The position numbers were made by a program, and so were the translations under genes. 13,619 bases of DNA from positions 1 to 13,619 of the forward strand of contig CAZIEW010000095.1 in NCBI GenBank assembly GCA_964538515.1, given 5' to 3'. Under the pieces are notes generated by a model. That model was not told the origin of the DNA and did no database searches. It was given only the letters and a program-made list of their open reading frames with translations. This DNA comes from CALBZH01 sp964538515. GTDB lineage: Bacteria; Desulfobacterota; Syntrophobacteria; Syntrophobacterales; Syntrophobacteraceae. Of this stretch, positions 1 through 6,600 are shown in pieces. Each line of letters begins with the position of its first letter. Positions within the stretch are counted from its first letter, which is position 1.

Positions 1-422
1 ACCCACTCTTTCCCGTCGAACCGGAAGATCTCCCGGTTCTGGCTCGTGTTTTCGCACTCGAATTTTCCGCCCCGGGCCTCCGCTTCGGTCTTCCCGAAGG
101 CGCTGCAGGTCCAGACTTCATAGCGCATCACCCCGATGTAAGGGGTGTCCTTCTGGCTGGTCTTCTTGATGGCTCCCCCGGCCCTTGGTTTGAGGATGTC
201 GTACTTGGCCACATAGAGGCCCCCACTCCCGGCACCCGGCTCGACCTTCATGGCCTTCTCGCCGTAGGGCCCCTTCTCGGACAGGTTCTTGAGCCATGCT
301 TTCTGAAAGGCATCGAACTTCTGCTTGATTTGGGCCTCATCCAGGGCAATCCCCAGCGGACAGAAGCTCCCGACCAGTGCTGCCGCCAAAAACACGATCA
401 ACAGACGTTTTGATCTCTTCAT
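1..422 (-). CDS. Secreted protein of unknown function, 3' end cut by the window edge
   Basis: Reading the minus strand from the ATG at 422-420 gives 140 codons without a stop up to the window edge, so the C-terminus is missing. The N-terminus is a clear Sec signal peptide: a basic start (MKRSKR), a hydrophobic core of about 15 residues and a likely cleavage near residue 26, after GIA. The mature part is hydrophilic and lysine-rich (QIKQKFDAFQKAWLKNL). It is followed by a segment with two cysteines about 17 residues apart (VWTCSAFG and KFECENTS) that could form a disulfide in the periplasm. A purine-rich ribosome site (GGAAAGGA) lies about 10 nt before the start. It follows the VWA-OmpA gene on the same strand after 110 bp and may share its transcript. 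I do not recognise a domain. The reading frame and secretion are well supported; the function is unknown. Confidence 0.75.
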   Translation of the reverse strand, partial: MKRSKRLLIVFLAAALVGSFCPLGIALDEAQIKQKFDAFQKAWLKNLSEKGPYGEKAMKVEPGAGSGGLYVAKYDILKPRAGGAIKKTSQKDTPYIGVMRYEVWTCSAFGKTEAEARGGKFECENTSQNREIFRFDGKEW

Positions 423-532
423 GACCGATCCATCCTTTCCAAGAGCATTGTCGATTTCCTTCCCAGGAGCCCGTGAGCCTCCCGGCTCAACGGCCTGGCG
501 CCTGACACCTTTCCAGACGACGCTCCAGAAGC

Positions 533-1600
533 TCATTGCAGAAGATCCAGCTCAACACGCCGATTGATCGCTCGACCTTCTTCCGTCTTGTTGCTCGCGA
601 TGGGGACGTTGAACCCTTGACCCACAGCCTTCATGTTGGCCGCAGGGATGCCTTTCTTGGCAATGTATTCCATGACCGAGCCTGCCCGTCTCTCGGACAG
701 CTTCTGGTTGTAATCGGCGGTGCCCTGGTCGTCCGTATGACCAGTGATCACCAGCTTGTACGGGTAGATCCATCTCTTGAGCTGATCCACGGCCTCGTCG
801 AGGATGGGCTCGTACTCCGGCTTGATGTTGTACTTGTCGAAGTCAAACTGGATCCCGCGCAGGATGATCTTTTCCTTGGCGCAGAACACGTTGTTCACAA
901 AGCTCTGCAGGGCCGCCCTGTCGTTGAAGACAGTGGCCGCCTCGACAAACTGGCCGTGGCCCAGCTTGGCGAGCTGCTGGTTGGTTTCCTGGCCCTTGGT
1001 CTCGGCTGCCAGGTCCGCCTTCTTGTCCTTGATGAGCCTCGGGTCCTTGACCCCAGGCTGAGCGAAGGAGATCACGTGGAACGCCACGCGGGGGTATTTA
1101 TCCACGAGCTGCTTGACGGTCGCGAGGGGATCCTGGCCGGGGGATGCCATGCCGTCCGTCAGCATGATCACGGTCACCGGACCAACCACCTGGTCAAGAA
1201 CAGCCTTTTCCGCAAGCTCCAGGATGCCCCTTTTCATGGGTGTTTGCCGGCCATAGATCTTCTTGTCGTCTCGGATGCCTGCCAGATAGGGCGTCAATAG
1301 CCCCGGCTTGTACGGGAAGAGGGGGAGAACTTCCTGGAAATCAGCAAACAGATCGATGCCGCCCTTGTAGCCCAGGTCGGGGATCAGGGTGTCCATTTGC
1401 TCAACCAGCTTCTTCGCAGCAACGATCTTCACCATGTTAAGCTTGATGTACCGCTGGAACATGGACCCGGACTGGTCAATGAAGATGTAAAAGTTGTCCA
1501 CCTTAGGGGCGCACTGCGCCGATGCGTCGGCCACGCCCATGAGGACCGTGAGTGCAATGACGGGAACGATCATTCTCCACAGCTTGCCCTTGCTTTTCAT
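533..1600 (-). CDS. Secreted VWA domain-OmpA C-terminal domain fusion protein
   Basis: The 355-residue protein has a signal peptide (residues 1 to about 28, cut near ASA-QC), a von Willebrand factor A domain (about 36-238) and an OmpA/MotB-type peptidoglycan-binding domain (about 246-355). The VWA metal site is intact: D42-x-S44-x-S46 (DQSGS), a suitable T120 (GRQTP) and D149 (MLTDG). The OmpA part has the opening FDFDKYNIK, then TGHTDDQG at 286-293 and LSERRA at 301-306. Those motifs hold the Asp and Arg that bind diaminopimelate in E. coli OmpA. No beta-barrel precedes the OmpA domain, so the likely role is a periplasmic protein tethered to the cell wall that binds a partner through the VWA face. 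There is no valid lipobox (SAQC). The start is fixed by a strong AAAGGAG site 7 nt upstream. It lies 96 bp after ldh. The partner is unknown; the downstream secreted protein is a candidate by position only. Confidence 0.9.
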   Translation of the reverse strand: MKSKGKLWRMIVPVIALTVLMGVADASAQCAPKVDNFYIFIDQSGSMFQRYIKLNMVKIVAAKKLVEQMDTLIPDLGYKGGIDLFADFQEVLPLFPYKPGLLTPYLAGIRDDKKIYGRQTPMKRGILELAEKAVLDQVVGPVTVIMLTDGMASPGQDPLATVKQLVDKYPRVAFHVISFAQPGVKDPRLIKDKKADLAAETKGQETNQQLAKLGHGQFVEAATVFNDRAALQSFVNNVFCAKEKIILRGIQFDFDKYNIKPEYEPILDEAVDQLKRWIYPYKLVITGHTDDQGTADYNQKLSERRAGSVMEYIAKKGIPAANMKAVGQGFNVPIASNKTEEGRAINRRVELDLLQ

Positions 1601-1696
1601 TGCCCACTCCTTTTCTGTTTTTGTCTGCGAACCAGGTTGTCAGTCAGTTACACGCACCGCTCTCTCTTGCCGTCACCTCCTTTCACGCCTCGAAGC

Positions 1697-2635
1697 TCAA
1701 CCCTCGAGCGCCAGCTCGCTCACCGCATCCCGTAGAATGGCCGCACTACTCCTCAGACTCATGTCCTCCGGTTCCGAAAGATCGGGCCTGAGCTCGGCCA
1801 GTACGCCGTCAGCCCCGATCAGGCGGGGAAGGGAAAGGCAGGTTCCCTCGAATTCGGCCACCTCGCGGGTCAGCCCGGAAACGGTCAAAATGCGCCGCTC
1901 GTCGTCCCGAATGGCCTGGATGATGTGGGCCAGGCCGGCTCCGATCCCGAAATAGGTCGCCCCCTTACCCTCGATGATCCGATACGCCGCACGGCGCACG
2001 CCATCACTGATGCCTTCCACGATCTCCCCGGTAAGGTGCTGCCCCCTCTGCCGGGCAAAATCCTCAATCGGGATGCCTCCCACCATGACGCTCGACCAGA
2101 CGAGGACTTCCGAATCCCCGTGCTCTCCCAGAACATAGGCGTGAATGGAGCTGGGGGAGACCCCGAGATGCTCCCCCAGAAGCGCCCGGAAGCGCGCCGT
2201 GTCCAGGATGGTGCCGCTTCCGATGACCCTCCCCGGGGGCAACCCCGAGAGCTTCACGGTCACATGCGTCATGATGTCCACGGGGTTGGAGGCCACCAGC
2301 AGGATCGGGTCCTTTGCATACCGGAGCACCTGCCCGACGACTCCGGAGAAAACGGCGGCGTTGCGCTCGAGCAGCTGCAGCCGAGTCTCTCCCGGCCGCT
2401 GCCCCACCCCGCAGCACAGGACCACCACGTCAGCCTGATCCAGCAGGGAGTAGTCCCCTGCGACAACCCGCACCGCCCGGGCAAACGGTGTTGCGTGCAG
2501 GATGTCTTCCGCGTGAGCCTGAGCCGCCCGGGCGTTCAGATCGATCAGCACGAGCTCGCTCACCACTCCCTTCAGCACGAGGGTGTACCCGGCCGTGCTG
2601 CCCACAAATCCACTTCCGACAATGCCGACTTTCAT
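1697..2635 (-). CDS. ldh: L-lactate dehydrogenase (NAD-dependent)
   Basis: The protein has 312 residues, the usual length for bacterial LDH, and interconverts pyruvate/NADH and L-lactate/NAD in the cytoplasm. The Rossmann motif GSGFVGS is at 7-13, and D32 at the end of the second strand predicts NAD over NADP. The substrate loop reads GQRPGETR (78-85). Q79 takes the place of Q102 of Bacillus LDH; malate dehydrogenases have Arg there, so lactate/pyruvate is expected. R85 matches R109, D145 matches D168, R148 matches R171 (LDTAR), H172 matches H195 (GEHGDS) and T227 matches T246. R150 and H165 match R173 and H188, the pair that binds fructose 1,6-bisphosphate in allosteric LDHs. The ATG follows GGAAGGA by about 8 nt. 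It is on the same strand as fba and pfk but 355 bp downstream of fba, so it may have its own promoter. The lactate assignment is strong; allostery is inferred. Confidence 0.93.
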   Translation of the reverse strand: MKVGIVGSGFVGSTAGYTLVLKGVVSELVLIDLNARAAQAHAEDILHATPFARAVRVVAGDYSLLDQADVVVLCCGVGQRPGETRLQLLERNAAVFSGVVGQVLRYAKDPILLVASNPVDIMTHVTVKLSGLPPGRVIGSGTILDTARFRALLGEHLGVSPSSIHAYVLGEHGDSEVLVWSSVMVGGIPIEDFARQRGQHLTGEIVEGISDGVRRAAYRIIEGKGATYFGIGAGLAHIIQAIRDDERRILTVSGLTREVAEFEGTCLSLPRLIGADGVLAELRPDLSEPEDMSLRSSAAILRDAVSELALEG

Positions 2636-2990
2636 GACTCATCCTTCCCGCGGCCGTTGACCGGCCGGCACCTCAGAGGCGGGGCAACAACGCATCCGCC
2701 TGTTCCGTGGGCTCGGTTCGGTAGCGCGCCTTCCACAGCGGCGAAGGAAGCAGGTTGCTTGTTCCAACCTCTGGTGCTGCGTCAACATGGTTCACGCGGT
2801 ACGCCCCCTTTGATTTCGCCTCGAGGGGGGCAATGTTCATGACTTACGGGCAGCGAGATGCTGAGGGGAAGCGACTCGGGGAGCGCCAAGTGCGACGGTC
2901 ATTGCCTCTAATCCAGGCGGCTGCTGCCCGTCTTTGTCTCCCCATCGCCGTGCCACCGCGGCTCCCTGTCCCCACGCCTCTCTCCGTCGT
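2636..2990. other. 355-bp gap between aldolase and lactate dehydrogenase
   Basis: I see no credible gene here on either strand. Two short inverted repeats are visible. One is CCCCCT at 2804-2809 with AGGGGG at 2824-2829 (6-bp stem, 14-nt loop). The other is GGCCG/CGGCC at 2652-2666, just upstream of the ldh ribosome site. Neither is followed by a T run on the minus strand, so neither is a convincing terminator for the aldolase gene. The length suggests that ldh is transcribed from a promoter in this gap, but I could not identify convincing -35/-10 boxes. Confidence 0.5.
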
Positions 2991-4025
2991 TCAACTCAAC
3001 AGCATCGTCGTCCCCTCCCCCCGGAGAGCCTTGACCGCCGCCTTGACCCGCTCGGCCATGGAACCTTCGGCCAGGGCCAGGTAGGATCGGGGGTCGTATT
3101 TCTTTTTGTTCCCCACCTCCGAGTCCACCTTGAGCACCCCGTCGTAGTTCTTGAACATGTGGTCCGCGATGGCCCGCGTGAAGGCGTACTGGGTGTCCGT
3201 GTCGATGTTCATCTTGACGACGCCGTAATCGATCGCCTCGTGAATTTCCTCGGGGAGAGACCCGGATCCGCCATGAAACACGAGATAAAAGCGCCCGTTT
3301 TTCCCGTAAACCTTTTCCACGGCATCCTGGCCGTCCTTGAGGATGGAAGGCTTGAGCTTGACATGGCCGGGCTTGTACACGCCGTGGACGTTGCCGAAGG
3401 TCGCGGCCAGGAGAAACCGGGCGCCCTTGACGCTCCCCAGCCGTCGGGCCACTTCCAGCATGTCTTCCGGAGTGGTGTACAGCTTCTCGGCCGGCGCGCC
3501 CTCCGTTTTGATCCCGTCCTCTTCGCCCCCAACCACACCCGCTTCGACCTCGAGGATCAGCTCGCTTCGGTGGCAGCGATCCAGGAGCGGAACCGCGATG
3601 TCCAGGTTCTCTTTCAGGCTCAGCGCGCTTCCGTCAAACATGTGGCTGTTGAACAGGTTGGGAAGCCCCGCTTTGCGGCGCCGTTCCGTCTCAGCCACCA
3701 GCGGGACGAGGAAGCTATCCAGCACGTTCGCCTGGCAATGGTCCGTGTGGAGCGCGACGGTGATGTTGTACCGGTCGGCTACCCGGTGAACATGCTCGGC
3801 AATGGAAATGGCTCCCAGCACCATGTCTTTGACCGAAGATCCGGAGGCGAACGCCGCACCTCCCGTGGAAACCTGAACAATGCCGTCGCTCCGGCTCTCA
3901 GCCAGCCCCTTCAGAACGGCGTTGGCGGTGGTGAGTGAGCTGACATTGATGGCTGGATAGGCGAAATGATTCTCCCTGGCTCGGTCGAGCATCTTGCAGT
4001 AGGTGTTGTAATCGGCGATAGGCAT
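2991..4025 (-). CDS. fbaA: Class II fructose-1,6-bisphosphate aldolase
   Basis: The 344-residue, metal-dependent aldolase splits fructose 1,6-bisphosphate into dihydroxyacetone phosphate and glyceraldehyde 3-phosphate, and also runs the reverse reaction in gluconeogenesis. The catalytic Asp and a zinc His are in ALHTDHC (D95, H96). The acidic metal segment EAGVVGGEEDG is at 161-171. Further zinc histidines are H214 in GNVHGVYKPG and H251 in FHGGSGS. The phosphate-binding stretch VVKMNIDTDTQ is near 269-279. This order and wording match the FbaA (class IIA) branch represented by the E. coli and mycobacterial enzymes, not the shorter GatY/tagatose branch. A strong ribosome site (AAAGGAG) sits 5-6 nt before the ATG, and the gene starts 18 bp after the pfk stop. 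The two are therefore almost certainly co-transcribed, giving consecutive glycolytic steps. All key residues are present. Confidence 0.95.
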   Translation of the reverse strand: MPIADYNTYCKMLDRARENHFAYPAINVSSLTTANAVLKGLAESRSDGIVQVSTGGAAFASGSSVKDMVLGAISIAEHVHRVADRYNITVALHTDHCQANVLDSFLVPLVAETERRRKAGLPNLFNSHMFDGSALSLKENLDIAVPLLDRCHRSELILEVEAGVVGGEEDGIKTEGAPAEKLYTTPEDMLEVARRLGSVKGARFLLAATFGNVHGVYKPGHVKLKPSILKDGQDAVEKVYGKNGRFYLVFHGGSGSLPEEIHEAIDYGVVKMNIDTDTQYAFTRAIADHMFKNYDGVLKVDSEVGNKKKYDPRSYLALAEGSMAERVKAAVKALRGEGTTMLLS

Positions 4026-4043
4026 AACGTCTCCTTTGAAGGA

Positions 4044-5333
4044 TTACATCGTTGCCGGCTGTCCCGTGGACGCCAGAACCGTGTGCCACAAACTGCCGTC
4101 GGGATCGATCTTCTTGCGCCTGGAAACGGCCAGGCGAATAGGCACGTGGGTGAACTCCCCTCCCCAGTCTCCGACCAGCATTCCGGTTCGGCCCGACATG
4201 CCCGCATGGACCGCATTGTGGCCGAGCAGCAGGCAGTACGCCGAATCATGGGCATTGGCCGGCACGCTCCGGATCGTGTAGCTGGGGTCGATGTATTTGA
4301 GGTTCAGCTCTTTGTTGAGGCCTTTGAAATGGGCGACGATCCGGTCCCGGAGGAACAGGCCGATGTCTCCGAAGCGAACGTTCCCCGATGCATCCCGCTC
4401 CTGGGTGGCTTGCAGCAGGTCCTGACCCGCCCCTTCGCCCACGACGATCACGGCATGTCCCTTTCGGTCGAGCCGCTCCTCGAGGACTTTCAAGAAGCCT
4501 TCCAGAGTGAACGGGACCTCGGGCACCAGGCAGTAGTTCACATCGTTGTAGGCCAGCGCGGCGAAGGCGGCGATGAAGCCGGACTCCCGTCCCATGAGCT
4601 TCACCAGACCGACGCCGTTTCTCGCCCCCATGGCTTCGGTATGCGCCGACACGATGGCCTGGCCGGCCTCCGTGACCGCCGTTTCGAATCCAAAGGAGCG
4701 CTGGACGCACGAGATGTCGTTGTCGATGGTCTTGGGCACGCCGATCACGGCAATCTTCAGCCCGCGCTTGCCGACCTCCTCGGCGATGGCCTGGGCCCCC
4801 CGCAAGGTTCCGTCTCCGCCGATGGTGAAAAGGATCCCGACATTCATCCGTTCGAGGGTGTCGACCATCTCCGGGACATCCTGGGGACCCCGCGAAGAGC
4901 CCAGGATCGTGCCCCCCTGCTCATGGATGCGCGCGACCGATTTGGGGGTCAGCTCGAGAGGGGTATGCCTGTAGCGAGGGGAGAGCCCTTCATAGCCATA
5001 CATAAACCCGAAGACGGTCCGAACCCCGTAATGGTGGAAGAGGCTCATGACAATGGCGCGGATGACATCATTCAAGCCGGGACACAACCCGCCGCAGGTC
5101 ACGATTCCGCATTTGAGCTTCGAAGGGTCAAAATAGATCCTCTCCCTCGGGCCAGCCTTCTCAAGAGCCGGAGGGGCGCTCCCCGCCCGCAGGTAGGCTT
5201 CGATCGTATGGAGATCATTGTGAAAAAGCACATGGTCCTCGTCGGAGACACGGTGCCCGTCGAGCATGGGCGACGGGATCCGGCATTCTCCCAATTTCGC
5301 AATGGAAAAATCGAGGTCATTCGCATTCATCAT
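4044..5333 (-). CDS. pfkA: 6-phosphofructokinase, ATP-type of the plant/trypanosome-like long branch
   Basis: The 429-residue protein phosphorylates fructose 6-phosphate to fructose 1,6-bisphosphate. An N-terminal extension of about 72 residues precedes the Rossmann start CGIVTCGGLCPGLNDVIR (75-92), wording typical of plant ATP-PFKs. GGDGT is at 172-176, PKTIDND at 200-206 with the catalytic Asp, MGRESGF at 247-253 and PEVPF at 271-275. The Gly in GGDGT (E. coli position 104) is the ATP-type residue; pyrophosphate enzymes have Asp there. The Lys in PKTIDND (E. coli position 124) is shared by pyrophosphate enzymes and by the trypanosome and plant ATP enzymes. ATP is therefore the better prediction but not certain. 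Two ATGs in tandem open the gene; the second is better spaced from the GAAGGA site, so the true protein may be one residue shorter. It lies 59 bp after the receiver-only regulator and 18 bp before fba. Confidence 0.92.
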   Translation of the reverse strand: MMNANDLDFSIAKLGECRIPSPMLDGHRVSDEDHVLFHNDLHTIEAYLRAGSAPPALEKAGPRERIYFDPSKLKCGIVTCGGLCPGLNDVIRAIVMSLFHHYGVRTVFGFMYGYEGLSPRYRHTPLELTPKSVARIHEQGGTILGSSRGPQDVPEMVDTLERMNVGILFTIGGDGTLRGAQAIAEEVGKRGLKIAVIGVPKTIDNDISCVQRSFGFETAVTEAGQAIVSAHTEAMGARNGVGLVKLMGRESGFIAAFAALAYNDVNYCLVPEVPFTLEGFLKVLEERLDRKGHAVIVVGEGAGQDLLQATQERDASGNVRFGDIGLFLRDRIVAHFKGLNKELNLKYIDPSYTIRSVPANAHDSAYCLLLGHNAVHAGMSGRTGMLVGDWGGEFTHVPIRLAVSRRKKIDPDGSLWHTVLASTGQPATM

Positions 5334-5392
5334 CGGTTTCCTTCAAAAAGCGCATCGGGCCCTCACAAAAACGCCCGCCGGCCCGCTCGCAT

Positions 5393-5803
5393 TCAATGCC
5401 CCTGGGGGCCGACGCGCGCCTTTGGCGATTGCCGCCTGGCTGCGATCAGGTGGAGGGCATCGAGAAGCATCTGCTGGTCAAAGGGCTTCCGTAAGTAGGC
5501 CACTGCCTTGGATTTGAGCACCCATTCCCGCCACTGCGGCGTGTCGTGGGCCGTCATGAAGATCACAGGATACATGCACGGCGTGGAGAGGAGCTCCTGG
5601 TACAGCTCCTGGCCCGACATGCCCGGGAGGCGCATGTCCACAATGACGCACCCCTCCGTACCTCGCCAGCCCGAGCTGAGGAATGCCTCGGCGGATTCAA
5701 ACGTGATGACGTTGTACCCATGGGCCCGGAGCAATCGCTTCAGGGCTTTGCGAATGGACTCGTCGTCATCCACAACGAAGACCGTCCAACCTTTCTCGGA
5801 CAA
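5393..5803 (-). CDS. Stand-alone receiver-domain response regulator (TTG start)
   Basis: The 136-residue protein is a single CheY-like receiver domain with nothing after it but a short basic tail (RRQSPKARVGPQGH). The acidic pocket is D12-D13-D14 (VVDDDES), the phospho-acceptor is D56 (VIVDMRLPGMSG), the switch residue is T84 (FMTAHD) and the conserved lysine is K106 (RKPF). All are intact. There is no DNA-binding or enzymatic output domain, so it must act by protein contact or as a phosphate carrier or sink. Its closest visible relative is the receiver half of the FixJ-type regulator just upstream, with D56, T84 and K106 at identical positions, so duplication is plausible. The start is TTG; no in-frame ATG is usable. 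It lies 173 bp downstream of the fixJ-like gene and 59 bp upstream of pfk. Whether the upstream kinase phosphorylates it is inference. Confidence 0.85.
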   Translation of the reverse strand: MSEKGWTVFVVDDDESIRKALKRLLRAHGYNVITFESAEAFLSSGWRGTEGCVIVDMRLPGMSGQELYQELLSTPCMYPVIFMTAHDTPQWREWVLKSKAVAYLRKPFDQQMLLDALHLIAARRQSPKARVGPQGH

Positions 5804-5812
5804 AACGTCGTC

Positions 5813-5819
5813 TCCTCCT
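5813..5819 (-). promoter_or_regulatory. Ribosome binding site deciding a TTG start
   Basis: The minus strand reads AGGAGGA here, 9 nt before the TTG at 5803-5801. No ATG or GTG in the receiver frame is near, and the first in-frame Met lies beyond the phospho-acceptor Asp. The ribosome site therefore selects the TTG. Confidence 0.7.
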
Positions 5820-5976
5820 GCGGGGAGGTCTTTGGAGCCGGTCGCGATAGCGCTTATGCCGATTGCATGAACAATGGATCGGGGATGGAGTGGATGTGCC
5901 GCTCTTCAATGCAAGCGGAGCATACGACAGAAAAGTGGAGACGACTATTGGACCTTGGTCCCATACCGCCGAGCCC

Positions 5977-6600
5977 TCAGGAGAGGGAATCCATGCCCAG
6001 TTTGTCGGCAAACCGCACGAGATCCGCAACGGACTGGGCACCCAGCTTCGTCATGACCCGGGCCCTGTGGACTTTCACCGTCTTCTCGGCCGTCCCGAGC
6101 TCGAAGGCAATCTGCTTGTTGAGCAGCCCTTGGACGACGAGACGAAACACGTCGCGCTCCCGGGGCGTGAGCGCCTTCAAGCGCCCCCGCAAGCTCGCCA
6201 GGTGCTCACGCTCCTGCCTGGCTTGCCGGTCTGCCTCAACAGCACGGGCGACGGCGTCCAGGAGATCCGTATCGGTAAACGGCTTGGGGAGGAAGTCCAC
6301 CGCCCCGGCTTTCATCGCCTTGACGCTCATGGAAACCGTTCCGTGCCCGGTGATGAACACGATGGGCAGATGAATCGACTTGTCGGCCAGGTATTGCTGA
6401 AGCTCGAGACCGTTTACCGCCGGCATGTCCACGTCGAGGACGAGGCAGGACGGAGCCCCCGGATCAAGGGAATCCAGAAAGTCTGAAGCGGAAGTGAAAA
6501 CCCGGGCTTCATGGCCAGCGGATCGAATGAGCCGCTCGATCGATCTGCCGACCGAAGGATCGTCATCGACCACGTAGACCACGGAATTCCTGGCTTTCAT
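5977..6600 (-). CDS. FixJ-type response regulator (receiver plus LuxR-type HTH)
   Basis: The 207-residue, two-domain regulator is a transcription factor activated by phosphorylation. The receiver domain (about 6-120) has D12-D13-D14, the phospho-acceptor D56 (LVLDVDMP), T84 (FITGHG) and K106 (LPKPF). A linker of about 20 charged residues (EADRQARQEREHLASLRG) leads to a LuxR/GerE helix-turn-helix at about 142-200. It opens with LTPRERDVFRLVVQGLLNKQ and contains GTAEKTVKVHRARVMTKLGA, the classic FixJ/NarL signature. The length matches FixJ/TodT/TtrR regulators. Its ATG overlaps the stop of the histidine kinase gene (ATGA at 6600-6597), so the two are translationally coupled and should be cognate partners. 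GAGGGG about 6 nt upstream serves as ribosome site. The target genes are unknown; the glycolytic genes downstream on the same strand are candidates by position only. Confidence 0.92.
   Translation of the reverse strand: MKARNSVVYVVDDDPSVGRSIERLIRSAGHEARVFTSASDFLDSLDPGAPSCLVLDVDMPAVNGLELQQYLADKSIHLPIVFITGHGTVSMSVKAMKAGAVDFLPKPFTDTDLLDAVARAVEADRQARQEREHLASLRGRLKALTPRERDVFRLVVQGLLNKQIAFELGTAEKTVKVHRARVMTKLGAQSVADLVRFADKLGMDSLS

Noticed and set aside
474..489. TGAGCC/GGCTCA hairpin between the VWA-OmpA gene and the partial secreted gene
   Set aside because: A 6-bp stem with a 4-nt loop but no T run on the minus strand, so it is not a convincing terminator.
536..1300. A 254-codon plus-strand frame opposite the VWA-OmpA gene
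   Set aside because: The minus-strand protein has a signal peptide, VWA metal site and OmpA motifs. The plus frame has none.
1673..1684. Plus-strand TCACCTCCTTTC as a 16S rRNA 3' end fragment
   Set aside because: The match is limited to the anti-Shine-Dalgarno core. Flanking sequence is not ribosomal and lies between two protein genes.
2934..3938. A 334-codon plus-strand frame opposite the aldolase
   Set aside because: It is a shadow of the aldolase gene; no motif, no ribosome site.
3966..5498. A 510-codon open frame on the plus strand opposite phosphofructokinase
   Set aside because: The opposite strand encodes PFK with every catalytic motif. The antisense product has no domain-like features and no ribosome site.
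5950..5961. GGAC-CTTG-GTCC mini hairpin between the two response regulator genes
   Set aside because: Only four pairs and no T tract. Too weak to call a terminator or a regulatory site.
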